From NCBI RefSeq assembly GCF_900115585.1, contig NZ_FOWZ01000005.1:62001-126000 (forward strand): a stretch of DNA of 64,000 nucleotides. The letters are read 5' to 3'. Shown one piece after another: positions 7,975-15,937 of the stretch (positions are counted from its first letter, which is position 1; every line of letters starts with the position of its first letter). Made by a program: the position numbers and the translations under genes. This DNA comes from Qipengyuania nanhaisediminis (GTDB taxonomy: Bacteria > Pseudomonadota > Alphaproteobacteria > Sphingomonadales > Sphingomonadaceae). Below the pieces are notes generated by a model. It searched no databases. It was not told the DNA's origin and was given only the letters and a program-made list of their open reading frames with translations.

Positions 7975-10638
7975 GTGACGGATACAGTCTTCATCTTCGG
8001 CGGCGATGCTCCGCATACGAATGCCCGGCAGAAGGACAAGACAGTCACCGGAGGCAAGGGCGCGAACCTTGCCGAAATGGCCAGTATCGGCCTGCCGGTC
8101 CCTCCCGGTTTCACCATCGCGACCGAGGAATGCCTCAAGTATCTTGCCGAAGGGGGCGAATTCGCACCCGAATTGCGCAAGGCGATCGAAGACGCGCTGA
8201 CGCATATCGAACGCACGGTCGGCAAGGGCTTCGGCGATGCAACGGACCCGCTGCTCGTCTCGGTCCGCTCTGGCGCGGCGATCTCCATGCCCGGCATGAT
8301 GGACACCGTCCTCAACCTCGGCCTCAACGACGAGACGGTGGAAGGCCTTGCGAAGACGTCGGGCGATGAGCGCTTCGCCTGGGACAGCTACCGCCGCTTC
8401 ATCCAGATGTATTCCGATGTGGTGCTCGGCCTCGATCACGGCCTGTTCGAAGAAGCGCTGGAGATCACCAAGGAAGACAACGGCTTCTACGCCGACACGG
8501 AAATGTCGGCCGAGGACTGGAAGGTGCTGGTTGCCGAATACAAGCGCATCGTCGCGGAAGAGCACGATGCGCCGTTCCCGCAGGACCCGACCGAGCAGCT
8601 CTGGGGCGCCATCCGCGCCGTGTTCGACAGCTGGGACAGCGAACGCGCCAAGGTCTACCGCCGCCTCAACGACATCCCGCACGACATGGGCACTGCCGTC
8701 AACGTGCAGGCCATGGTGTTCGGCAACATGGGCGATACCAGCGCCACGGGCGTCGCCTTCACCCGCGATCCTTCGACCGGCGAGAAGGCCTATTACGGCG
8801 AATGGCTGGTCAATGCGCAGGGCGAGGACGTGGTCGCCGGTATCCGCACGCCGCAATACCTGACCAAGGCGGCGCGCGAAGCGGCAGGGGCGAAACCGCT
8901 GAGCATGGAAGAGGCGATGCCGGAGGCCTATGCCGAATTGGCGCGCCTGTTCGACCTGCTGGAACGGCATTACACCGACATGCAGGACATCGAATTTACG
9001 GTGCAGCAGGGCAAGCTGTGGCTGCTGCAGACCCGCAATGGCAAACGCACGGCCAAGGCTGCATTGAAGCTGGCGGTGGACATGGTCGGCGAAGGCCTGA
9101 TCGACGAGAAGACCGCGATCCTGCGGGTCGATCCTATGGCCTTGGACCAACTGCTTCACCCGACGCTCGACCCCGAGGCGCCGCGCGATGTGCTGACCAC
9201 CGGCCTGCCTGCTTCACCGGGTGCGGCAAGCGGCAAGATCGTACTCGATGCCGATACCGCGGAACTGTGGGCCAATCGCGGCGAGAAGGTCATTCTCGTT
9301 CGCGTCGAAACCAGCCCGGAAGACATTCACGGAATGCACGCGGCGACGGGCATCCTGACTGCGCGCGGCGGTATGACGAGCCATGCGGCAGTCGTCGCGC
9401 GCGGCATGGGCCGTCCGTGCGTGTCCGGCGCCTCGCAGGTGGCCATTGCGCGGGAAGGGCGCACGCTCACCATCGGCAATCGCGAGCTGAAGGAAGGCGA
9501 TACGATCACGATCGACGGCGCCAACGGCCAGGTCATGGACGGCGAAGTCGCGACGATCGAGCCCGAGCTTGCCGGTGACTTCGGCACGCTGATGGAGTGG
9601 GCCGACAAGCACCGCCGGATGCGCGTTCGCACCAATGCGGAGACGGAAACCGAATGCCGCATGGCGCGCCAGTTCGGCGCGGAAGGCATCGGCCTGTGCC
9701 GGACCGAGCACATGTTCTTCGATGCGGACCGCATCAGCCTGGTCCGCCAGATGATCCTGGCCGAAAACGAGGCCGGACGCCGCGCGGCGCTGGACCAGCT
9801 CCTGCCCGAACAGCGCAGCGATTTCGTCAAGATCTTCGAGGTCATGGCGGGGCTTCCCTGCACGATCCGCCTGCTCGACCCGCCGCTGCATGAATTCCTG
9901 CCGCACGGCGATGCGGAGTTCGAGGAATTGTCCAAGGCGACCGGCTTCAGCGTCGACAAGCTGCGCCGCCGCGCAGGCGAATTGCACGAATTCAACCCGA
10001 TGCTGGGCCACCGCGGCTGCCGTCTCGGGATCACCTATCCCGAAATTTACGAGATGCAGGCGCGCGCCATTTTCGAGGCCGCGTGCGAAGTCGCCAAGGC
10101 TAGCGGCGAAGCTCCCGTGCCGGAAATCATGATCCCGCTGGTGGCCACCCGCCGCGAGCTGGAACTGCTCAAGGACGTGGTCGACAAGGCGGCCAAGTCG
10201 GTGTTCGAAACCTCCGGCTGCACGGTCGATTACCTCGTCGGGACAATGATCGAACTGCCGCGTGCGGCGCTGATGGCGGGCGAAATCGCGGAAGTGGGCG
10301 AGTTCTTCAGCTTCGGCACGAACGACCTCACCCAGACGACGCTCGGCGTGAGCCGCGACGATGCGGGCCGCTTCCTCACGACCTACGTCGACAAGGGCAT
10401 TTTCGCGCGCGATCCGTTCGTCAGCCTCGATGTCGATGGAGTGGGCCAGTTGGTGGAACTGGCGGCAGAGCGGGGCAGGGCGACGCGCGGCGATATCAAG
10501 CTGGGCATCTGCGGCGAACACGGCGGCGATCCGGCCAGCATCGCGTTCTGCGAGGCTACCGGTCTGGATTACGTCAGCGCCTCGCCTTACCGCGTGCCGA
10601 TCGCAAGGCTGGCGGCAGCGCAGGCGAACCTGCGCTAG
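7975..10638 (+). CDS. ppdK: Pyruvate, phosphate dikinase
   Basis: Interconverts pyruvate, ATP and phosphate with PEP, AMP and pyrophosphate, linking glycolysis and gluconeogenesis. The 887 residues cover all three domains. The N-terminal ATP-grasp starts with GGKGANLAEM near 23-32. The swivelling phosphohistidine domain has TARGGMTSHAAVVARGMG near 461, with the catalytic His. The C-terminal PEP/pyruvate TIM barrel includes GLCRTEHMFF and, near the end, SFGTNDLTQTTLGVSRDD. The start is GTG at 7975, with GAGGGAAA five bases upstream as ribosome site. Its stop codon forms part of a CTAG shared with the stop of the convergent methyltransferase gene. Confidence 0.97.
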   Translation: MTDTVFIFGGDAPHTNARQKDKTVTGGKGANLAEMASIGLPVPPGFTIATEECLKYLAEGGEFAPELRKAIEDALTHIERTVGKGFGDATDPLLVSVRSGAAISMPGMMDTVLNLGLNDETVEGLAKTSGDERFAWDSYRRFIQMYSDVVLGLDHGLFEEALEITKEDNGFYADTEMSAEDWKVLVAEYKRIVAEEHDAPFPQDPTEQLWGAIRAVFDSWDSERAKVYRRLNDIPHDMGTAVNVQAMVFGNMGDTSATGVAFTRDPSTGEKAYYGEWLVNAQGEDVVAGIRTPQYLTKAAREAAGAKPLSMEEAMPEAYAELARLFDLLERHYTDMQDIEFTVQQGKLWLLQTRNGKRTAKAALKLAVDMVGEGLIDEKTAILRVDPMALDQLLHPTLDPEAPRDVLTTGLPASPGAASGKIVLDADTAELWANRGEKVILVRVETSPEDIHGMHAATGILTARGGMTSHAAVVARGMGRPCVSGASQVAIAREGRTLTIGNRELKEGDTITIDGANGQVMDGEVATIEPELAGDFGTLMEWADKHRRMRVRTNAETETECRMARQFGAEGIGLCRTEHMFFDADRISLVRQMILAENEAGRRAALDQLLPEQRSDFVKIFEVMAGLPCTIRLLDPPLHEFLPHGDAEFEELSKATGFSVDKLRRRAGELHEFNPMLGHRGCRLGITYPEIYEMQARAIFEAACEVAKASGEAPVPEIMIPLVATRRELELLKDVVDKAAKSVFETSGCTVDYLVGTMIELPRAALMAGEIAEVGEFFSFGTNDLTQTTLGVSRDDAGRFLTTYVDKGIFARDPFVSLDVDGVGQLVELAAERGRATRGDIKLGICGEHGGDPASIAFCEATGLDYVSASPYRVPIARLAAAQANLR

Positions 10639-11393
10639 TCTTTCCAGCCGGTTAGGGTCAGAATCTCGAAGGTTTCGATGACCCGGCCCTGATCGTTCGC
10701 ACCGGCAAGGAACGCCTCTCGCGCTCTTTCGAGCGCTGCCTTGCCGAGCGGCGGGGGCGCCGAAGCAAGGCTCGATCCAAGGCCTTGGTCGCGAAGGTCC
10801 TGCACCAGGCGATCGAGCGAGGAGAAAGCCACCTCCACGCTCCGGCTGTCGACCACTTGGCGGCGAAACAGGGCTCTTTGCATGAGCCCCGATGCTGAAG
10901 CGTTGTCGACCAGCGGATGCATCCGTGCCGAGGGGCGATCCGGTTCGGCGGCGATCATGGCGCGGCGCAGGTTCGCCAGGCTCCCCGCGCCAATCATGCT
11001 GGCGAGCAGGATGCCGTCCTCGGCGAGCGCGGCGCGCAGGTGGAGCAAGGCGCCCGGCAGGTCGTTCACCCGGCCGAGCGAGGCGAGGCTGACAATCAGG
11101 TCGAACTGGCCGCTGGGCAAGGGCGCCTCTTCGTCGAGACTGCGCACATCTGTTTCTTCGACCGCCGCGCCGTTGCCCCTCAGCGAAAGGGCCAGCGTCC
11201 CGGTCCAGTCCCCGATGACCAGCACGCGCTTCGGCGCGAGGCGCATGAATTCGAGGCGCTCCAGCACGTCCTCGACCATGTCGTCCATAACGTAGCGCGC
11301 CGCATCGCGCTGAGACTGGCGTACCAGAAGGCGGCGCAGGCCGGCGATACGGCGTTGGCGCGAGAAAATGCGGGGGGGCGACCGTGTTTCCAT
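10635..11393 (-). CDS. SAM-dependent methyltransferase (BioC/NDUFAF5-like)
   Basis: A class I methyltransferase of about 252 residues. The N-terminus METRSPPRIFSRQRR is typical of alphaproteobacterial proteins related to BioC and to mitochondrial NDUFAF5. The SAM-binding motif I is VLVIGDWTGTLALSL, in place of the usual GxGxG; motif post-I follows at VEETDVRS, and FDLIVSLASLGRVNDLPGAL matches motif II-III. The poor glycine motif means activity is not certain. ATG at 11393 is chosen over an upstream start because homologous sequence begins there. It is divergent from comF, and it converges on ppdK with a shared CTAG stop. Confidence 0.82.
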   Translation of the reverse strand: METRSPPRIFSRQRRIAGLRRLLVRQSQRDAARYVMDDMVEDVLERLEFMRLAPKRVLVIGDWTGTLALSLRGNGAAVEETDVRSLDEEAPLPSGQFDLIVSLASLGRVNDLPGALLHLRAALAEDGILLASMIGAGSLANLRRAMIAAEPDRPSARMHPLVDNASASGLMQRALFRRQVVDSRSVEVAFSSLDRLVQDLRDQGLGSSLASAPPPLGKAALERAREAFLAGANDQGRVIETFEILTLTGWKD

Positions 11394-11447
11394 GCTGGGC
11401 GCACTGCCGCTCTTGCCAGCGCGATGCAAGCGCGGCACGACAACGGC

Positions 11448-12236
11448 ATGGGGAGATTAGCCATAATCGGGAAGCATCTGCGCGACGGCGCGGCACCGGT
11501 TGTCGATCTCGTCTATCCCCCGCGCTGCCCTGATTGCGGCGATGCGATCGGCGAGCATGGTGGACTGTGCCAGGAATGCTGGAGCGGGCTGGCCATACCG
11601 GGCGATCCGAGTTGCAGCCTGTGCCAGCGGCCATTCGGCGAAGGTGCGAGCGAGCAGGAGCGGATATGCGCACCATGCCTTGGCAAGAAGCCTATCCACG
11701 ACGGTATCGCTGCCGGAACGCTGTACACAGACGTATCGCGAAAGCTCGTCCTCGGCTTCAAGCACGGTCGCAAGATCGGCCTCGCGCCTTTGCTGGCGCG
11801 GCTAATGGCGGCACGTGTCCCGCCGGGGTCGGAAGGACGGCTGATCGTCCCTGTTCCCCTGCATCGCTGGCGCCTGTGGACACGCGGCTTCAACCAGGCG
11901 GCATTGCTCGGGCGGGAATTGGAACGGGCAGGGCGCGGCACGCTGATGGTCGATGCGCTGGAGCGCACAAGGGCGACCCCAAGCCTGGGAGGAATGGGGG
12001 CTAAAGCTCGTGCGAAGGTTCTCGGCGGTGCGATAAAGGTTCGCGCGACCATGGTGGCTCAGCTCGAAGGTCGAGACATTCTCCTGGTCGACGATGTGCT
12101 GACCAGCGGCGCGACAAGCGAGGCCTGCGTCCGCGCCTTAAAGCGAGCCGGTGCGAAGTCGGTCGTGATCTGCTGTTTCTCGCGGGTCCTCGACGAGGCA
12201 CTTGCGAGCGCCAAGCAACAGAAGCTTTCCCAATAA
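11448..12236 (+). CDS. comF: ComF family protein, phosphoribosyltransferase-like
   Basis: Relative of competence protein ComF/GntX, 262 residues. The N-terminus carries zinc-binding cysteine pairs: CPDC at 27-30, CQEC at 41-44, CSLC at 56-59 and CAPC at 74-77. The C-terminal half is a type I phosphoribosyltransferase fold with the PRPP loop LLVDDVLTSGAT near 212-223, and RGFNQAALLGRELE before it. The family is linked to DNA uptake and recombination, but its biochemical role is unsettled. ATG at 11448 is chosen; ATG at 11424 in the same frame is also possible. Confidence 0.93.
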   Translation: MGRLAIIGKHLRDGAAPVVDLVYPPRCPDCGDAIGEHGGLCQECWSGLAIPGDPSCSLCQRPFGEGASEQERICAPCLGKKPIHDGIAAGTLYTDVSRKLVLGFKHGRKIGLAPLLARLMAARVPPGSEGRLIVPVPLHRWRLWTRGFNQAALLGRELERAGRGTLMVDALERTRATPSLGGMGAKARAKVLGGAIKVRATMVAQLEGRDILLVDDVLTSGATSEACVRALKRAGAKSVVICCFSRVLDEALASAKQQKLSQ

Positions 12237-12268
12237 ACGAAACGCCCGGGACCTTTCGGTCCCGGGCG
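12237..12268 (-). terminator. GAAA-tetraloop terminator between comF and hisI
   Basis: A perfect 11-bp stem (12243-12253 with 12258-12268, CGCCCGGGACC) closes a 4-base loop. Read on the minus strand, the loop is GAAA and the tail is TTTCGTTTATT, a strong intrinsic terminator. On the plus strand the loop is TTTC and no T-run follows, so it should work mainly for a minus-strand transcript. It could still help end comF mRNA. Confidence 0.7.
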
Positions 12269-12581
12269 CCACGTGACGAAATACACCGGACCCGTCTTGC
12301 GACAAGATGCAAACCCCCCAGTATGCATCGGGTCCTATCCCTCATCGTTACCGGGTGCGCCGCATTAGTACCCCCATGCGGCAGCGGACCCGGGACCTCC
12401 TGAACCTGAGCTATCTCGCGATACCCGTGATCCGGTTGGCAGACCTCACATTGCCTGCGAGAAGGAACATCACCCAAACCCGGCCTTCGTTGAATAGGCA
12501 TTCGCGATTTGGGTCGATTTTGAAACACCCTTGTGGTTATCGTGCAACAAGCTGTCGTATTTTTACAAAACGGACCATTCC
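12237..12581 (-). ncRNA. Non-coding stretch with candidate structured RNA, minus strand
   Basis: There are 345 bases between comF and hisI with no convincing gene. Several arms can pair. One is 12359-12365 with 12376-12382 (GCCGCAT/ATGCGGC). An enclosing pair is 12329-12335 with 12386-12392 (CGGGTCC/GGACCCG). Another is 12414-12419 with 12457-12462 (TCTCGC/GCGAGA). On the minus strand the region ends in a textbook terminator at 12243-12268. This layout would fit a minus-strand small RNA of roughly 150-300 bases. I compared it by eye with what I remember of 6S, SRP, RNase P and tmRNA and found no match, so its identity is open. A 5' leader of hisI on the plus strand is an alternative. Confidence 0.35.
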
Positions 12582-12956
12582 ATGAGCATCTCCAAGACCG
12601 AACGTGAGCAGGGCAAGGTCTTTGCACCCAAGTTCGATGCCAACGGATTACTCACCGCAGTCATCGTGAACGCTGCGAATCGCGAGGTGTTGATGGTCGC
12701 ATTCATGGACGCAGAAGCGCTGGACAAGACGCTCGAGACCGGGCTCGCGCACTTTCATTCCCGGTCTCGCGGCAAGCTTTGGCTGAAAGGCGAGACGTCG
12801 GGCAATGTCCTGCGGGTCGAAGAGATCTTGGTGGACTGTGACCAGGATGCTCTGGTCATCGCCTGCAGTCCGGCGGGACCGACCTGTCACACAGGCGCGA
12901 CACGCTGTTTCTATCGCAAGCTCGAAGACGGCGTTCTCCAACCCGTCAACACTTGA
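12582..12956 (+). CDS. hisI: Phosphoribosyl-AMP cyclohydrolase
   Basis: Third step of histidine synthesis: opens the adenine ring of phosphoribosyl-AMP, using zinc. The 124 residues match the single-domain HisI form, without the HisE part. Motifs are HFHSRSRGKLWLKGETSGN near 59-77, the metal-binding DCDQDALV near 87-94, and CHTGATRCFY near 104-113 with zinc cysteines. The start is the ATG at 12582 (MSISKTE). No other his gene is in the window, so the pathway is dispersed. The next gene, a MerR regulator, begins 32 bases after the stop. Confidence 0.96.
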   Translation: MSISKTEREQGKVFAPKFDANGLLTAVIVNAANREVLMVAFMDAEALDKTLETGLAHFHSRSRGKLWLKGETSGNVLRVEEILVDCDQDALVIACSPAGPTCHTGATRCFYRKLEDGVLQPVNT

Positions 12957-12988
12957 CGCTTACGTAAACGTTGCGTTAGAAGAGGGGC
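12953..12988 (+). promoter_or_regulatory. Candidate MerR operator and promoter
   Basis: A dyad ACG-N-TTACGTAA-N-CGT lies at 12956-12971, overlapping the hisI stop region, with the perfect palindrome TTACGTAA at 12960-12967. A possible -35 TTGACG is at 12953-12958. The dyad sits where MerR-type regulators bind, and it resembles LiuR-type ACGTAAACGT operators as I remember them. The -10 is not clear, and a ribosome site GAGGGG at 12982-12987 precedes the regulator start. Confidence 0.4.
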
Positions 12989-13444
12989 ATGTCTCAGCCT
13001 CTCAGAAACCCTTCCGCGACCGAAGATTCCGATCGCCGTCATGCTGGCGCCCATCTTGAGCGTCCGGACAAGCTCGAGCGTGAGCAATATTCGATTTCCG
13101 ATCTCACCAGCGAGTTCGAATGCACGGCCAGGGCGCTCCGGTTTTACGAGGACGAGGGGCTGATCGCTCCCTCGCGTGTCGGGCTGACCCGCATATATTC
13201 GAAGCGTGATCGCGCGCGCCTGGCGTGGATCATGCGCGCCAAAAACGTGGGCTTCTCGCTCACGGAAATCCGCGAGATGATCGATCTCTACGACCTCGAC
13301 GACGGTCGTGCCGAACAGCGGCGTGTCACTCTCGAAAAGTGCCGCCGCCACGTCGCCAAGCTGAAAGCGCAGCGCGCGGACATCGACAGTTCGATCAAGG
13401 AACTGACCGAGTTTATCAGCTTGGTAGAAGACCAGCTCGACTAA
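12989..13444 (+). CDS. MerR-family transcriptional regulator
   Basis: A 151-residue DNA-binding regulator. After a charged N-terminal extension of about 30 residues comes the MerR winged helix, with YSISDLTSEFECTARALRFY near 34-53 and EDEGLIAPSRVGLTRIYSKRD following. The remaining half is a helical dimerisation coiled coil (RVTLEKCRRHVAKLKAQRADID). There is no metal-binding cysteine cluster or large effector domain. Together with the acyl-CoA dehydrogenase gene 57 bases downstream, this suggests the LiuR-like group that controls acyl-CoA or branched-chain amino acid catabolism. A dyad just upstream could serve autoregulation. Confidence 0.88.
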   Translation: MSQPLRNPSATEDSDRRHAGAHLERPDKLEREQYSISDLTSEFECTARALRFYEDEGLIAPSRVGLTRIYSKRDRARLAWIMRAKNVGFSLTEIREMIDLYDLDDGRAEQRRVTLEKCRRHVAKLKAQRADIDSSIKELTEFISLVEDQLD

Positions 13445-13500
13445 TTTCCCTCCCCGGCGAGACCTCGCCAAAAGCATAAAATTCTCTCCAAGGACCAACC

Positions 13501-15306
13501 ATGCCAATCTATACCGCACCTACCCGTGACACCCGCTTCGTGGTCAACGAGCTGCTGGAGCTCGGAAGCTACGGAAACCTGCCCGGTTTCGAAATGGTCA
13601 GCGAAGACGTGACCGAAGCGGTCATCAACGAAGGCGGAAAGTTCTGCGCCGAGGTGCTGGCTCCGCTGAACCGGGTCGGCGACGAGCACGGCTGCGTGCG
13701 CAACGAAGACGGGTCGGTCACCACGCCTCCGGGCTTCAAGGAAGCATTCGACCAGTTCCGCGAGGCAGGCTGGGGCACGATCGCCGCACCGGAAGAATTC
13801 GGCGGGCAGGGTATGCCGCACGTACTCGGCTTCGTGATGGAAGAATACATTGCCAGCGCCAACCAGGCATTCGGCATGTATCCGGGCCTGACCAATGGCG
13901 CGATTTCGGCGCTGATCGCCAAGGGTTCGCAGGAGCAGAAGGAGAAGTATCTCCCGAAGATGATCTCCAACGAATGGACCGGCACCATGAACCTGACCGA
14001 GCCGCATTGCGGAACGGATCTGGGCATGATCCGCACCAAGGCCGTGCCGAACGGTGACGGTTCCTATGCGATCACCGGCACGAAGATTTTCATCTCCGCC
14101 GGCGAACACGACATGGCGGACAACATTATCCACCTCGTGCTGGCAAAGACGCCGGGCGCACCGGATTCGACCAAGGGCATTTCGCTTTTCGTCGTTCCCA
14201 AGTTCATCGTGAACGATGACGGCACTCCGGGCGAGCGCAATGGCGTCTCCTGTGGTTCCATCGAGGAGAAAATGGGCATCCATGGCAACTCGACCTGCGT
14301 TCTCAATTACGACGGCGCTACGGGCTGGATGGTCGGCGAAGAGAACAAGGGCCTCGCCGCCATGTTCATCATGATGAACGCAGCGCGCCTCGGCGTCGGC
14401 ATCCAGGGCCTGAGCCAGGCGGAAGCGGCTTACCAGAACGCGGTCGCCTATGCGCTCGATCGCCGCCAGGGCCGCGCGCTCAGCGGACCGGCAGAGCCCG
14501 AAGCGCAGGCCGATCCGATCTTCGTTCACCCCGACGTTCGCCGCATGCTGATGGACGCAAAGGCCTTCACCGAAGGCATGCGTGCCCTGTGCCTGTGGGG
14601 CGCACTCCTGGTGGACCTCACGCACAAGGCACAGACCGAAGAAGAGCGCGAGCAGGCCGACCTGCTCATCGGGCTGATGACCCCGGTCATCAAGGGCTAT
14701 GGCACCGACAAGGGCTATGAAGTCGCCACCAACATGCAGCAGGTCTTCGGCGGCCACGGCTACATCGAGGAATGGGGCATGAGCCAGTTCGTTCGCGATG
14801 CGCGTATCGCGCAGATCTACGAAGGCACGAATGGTGTTCAGGCGATGGACCTTTGCGGACGCAAGCTTGCCCAGAAGGGCGGCGCGGCCGTGCAGGCATT
14901 CTTCAAGGTCGTCGGCGAGGAAATCGCTGCGGCGAAGGAAGTCGAAGCGACCAAGGACATGGCAGAGCAGCTAGAAAAGGCGCTCGGCCAGCAGCAGGCT
15001 GCCACGATGTGGTTCATGAACAATGCGATGCAGAACCCCAATCACCTGGGTGCAGGCGCGCATCACTATATGCACATCATGGGCATCGTGACGCTGGGTC
15101 TGATGTGGCTCAAGATGGCCAAGATCGCAGCTGCCAAGGTCGACAGCGCAGGCGACGACAAGGCGTTCTACGAACAGAAGCTTGCTACCGCCCGCTACTA
15201 CATGGACCGCTATCTTCCCGATGCCGGTGCCCTGCGCCGCAAGCTTGAAGCGGGTGCAGACAGCATGATGGCTCTGGGCGAAGAGGCTTTCCAGACCGCA
15301 GCCTGA
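13501..15306 (+). CDS. Acyl-CoA dehydrogenase, DmdC-like
   Basis: An FAD-dependent acyl-CoA dehydrogenase of 601 residues with the extra C-terminal domain of the subgroup that includes DmdC (3-methylmercaptopropionyl-CoA dehydrogenase) and FadE5-like enzymes. The start MPIYTAPTRDTRFVVNELLE is typical. FAD and substrate segments include MNLTEPHCGTDLGMIRTKA near 162 and ITGTKIFISAGEHDM near 191. Near the end of the core, QQVFGGHGYIEEWGMSQ and YEGTNGVQAMDL are seen. True DmdC and general medium- to long-chain enzymes cannot be separated by eye, and no other dmd gene is in the window. A ribosome site AAGGA lies before the ATG. Confidence 0.93.
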   Translation: MPIYTAPTRDTRFVVNELLELGSYGNLPGFEMVSEDVTEAVINEGGKFCAEVLAPLNRVGDEHGCVRNEDGSVTTPPGFKEAFDQFREAGWGTIAAPEEFGGQGMPHVLGFVMEEYIASANQAFGMYPGLTNGAISALIAKGSQEQKEKYLPKMISNEWTGTMNLTEPHCGTDLGMIRTKAVPNGDGSYAITGTKIFISAGEHDMADNIIHLVLAKTPGAPDSTKGISLFVVPKFIVNDDGTPGERNGVSCGSIEEKMGIHGNSTCVLNYDGATGWMVGEENKGLAAMFIMMNAARLGVGIQGLSQAEAAYQNAVAYALDRRQGRALSGPAEPEAQADPIFVHPDVRRMLMDAKAFTEGMRALCLWGALLVDLTHKAQTEEEREQADLLIGLMTPVIKGYGTDKGYEVATNMQQVFGGHGYIEEWGMSQFVRDARIAQIYEGTNGVQAMDLCGRKLAQKGGAAVQAFFKVVGEEIAAAKEVEATKDMAEQLEKALGQQQAATMWFMNNAMQNPNHLGAGAHHYMHIMGIVTLGLMWLKMAKIAAAKVDSAGDDKAFYEQKLATARYYMDRYLPDAGALRRKLEAGADSMMALGEEAFQTAA

Positions 15307-15330
15307 TCGGGCACGCCAATACACTCTGGG

Positions 15331-15362
15331 AGGGGCGGCCATCGAGCCGCCCCTTTTCGTTT
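15331..15362 (+). terminator. Terminator after acyl-CoA dehydrogenase
   Basis: A 9-bp GC-rich stem (AGGGGCGGC at 15331-15339 with 15346-15354) and a 6-base loop are followed by TTTCGTTT. It lies 25 bases after the dehydrogenase stop and just before the end of the convergent PAS gene. Confidence 0.85.
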
Positions 15363-15369
15363 GCGGCCT

Positions 15370-15825
15370 CTATGCAGCCAGTTGCGCTATTCCGGTGATA
15401 TCCCGGGATGTGCACAGGACTGCCACTACGGGTCCTGCAGGCGCGACGAGAGGCTTGAGATGAACGCTCCACCGGCGCGGTGTCCCTGCCGCCGTGGGGC
15501 AGTCGGCGGTGAAATGGCGTTCATGGCCGGAGACAGCTCGATTGAAGCTTTCGCGCACCAGGTCGCGGTGTTCCTGAGGCCACAAGGACCACCATGGCTG
15601 GCCTTTGACCTCTCCGAAGTCGGAGATTTCCATCGCCCTCAACCCGCCGCAATTCATGTAGTCCAGCTCGCCCTGCAGGGTGAGCAGCTTGATGCAATCC
15701 TCGCTCTGTTCGAGCAGGGCCAGGGCGAGATTACCGCCGGTAAGCCCGGCGGCACACGCCATGCGCATGGCTTCGACTTCCGGTGAAAGAAGCGGTTCTG
15801 CCGATATGTTCGTTTCCTGTAGCAC
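15370..15825 (-). CDS. Stand-alone PAS-domain protein
   Basis: A 151-residue protein made almost wholly of one PAS domain: EDCIKLLTLQGELDYMNCGG near 42-61 is the PAS N-cap and first strands, WWSLWPQEHRDLVRESFNRA near 79-98 the middle helices, and RRWSVHLKPLVAP with VLCTSRDITG the closing strands. No kinase, GGDEF or DNA-binding output domain is attached, so it probably acts by protein contact or binds a small ligand. The start appears to be GTG at 15823-15825; a later ATG at residue 20 is an alternative. No operon partner is apparent. Confidence 0.75.
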   Translation of the reverse strand: MLQETNISAEPLLSPEVEAMRMACAAGLTGGNLALALLEQSEDCIKLLTLQGELDYMNCGGLRAMEISDFGEVKGQPWWSLWPQEHRDLVRESFNRAVSGHERHFTADCPTAAGTPRRWSVHLKPLVAPAGPVVAVLCTSRDITGIAQLAA

Positions 15826-15887
15826 TCGTTTTTTCCCGTCATTGATCGTGGCTCAATGCGGGCAAGTGTCCGTCCTCCTGCGAAAAA

Positions 15888-15931
15888 TTGTCTGGACCGT
15901 GCCCTAGGCAAAAACCCCTAGGGCACAGTCC
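15888..15931 (-). terminator. Terminator after cysK
   Basis: A 15-bp stem (15894-15908 with 15917-15931) has one mismatch and an 8-base loop. On the minus strand it is followed by AGACAATTTTT. It lies 7 bases past the cysK stop. Confidence 0.8.
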
Positions 15932-15937
15932 AAGTGC

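Noticed and set aside
4597-9159. Long minus-strand frames opposite glyQ, glyS and ppdK (345, 464 and 554 residues)
   Set aside because: They are antisense shadows of three recognised genes and show no family sequence.
9214-11676. An 820-residue open frame on the minus strand across ppdK and the methyltransferase gene
   Set aside because: It lies antisense to ppdK, has low-complexity Arg/Pro/Ala content and no motif. In GC-rich DNA such frames stay open by chance.
12397-12420. A TAGCTCAGGT stretch on the minus strand resembling a tRNA D-arm
   Set aside because: No anticodon arm, TTC loop or acceptor stem can be drawn around it.
12307-12585. A 92-residue plus-strand frame between comF and hisI
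   Set aside because: No ribosome site, odd composition and overlap with the hisI start. The pairing arms point to RNA structure instead.
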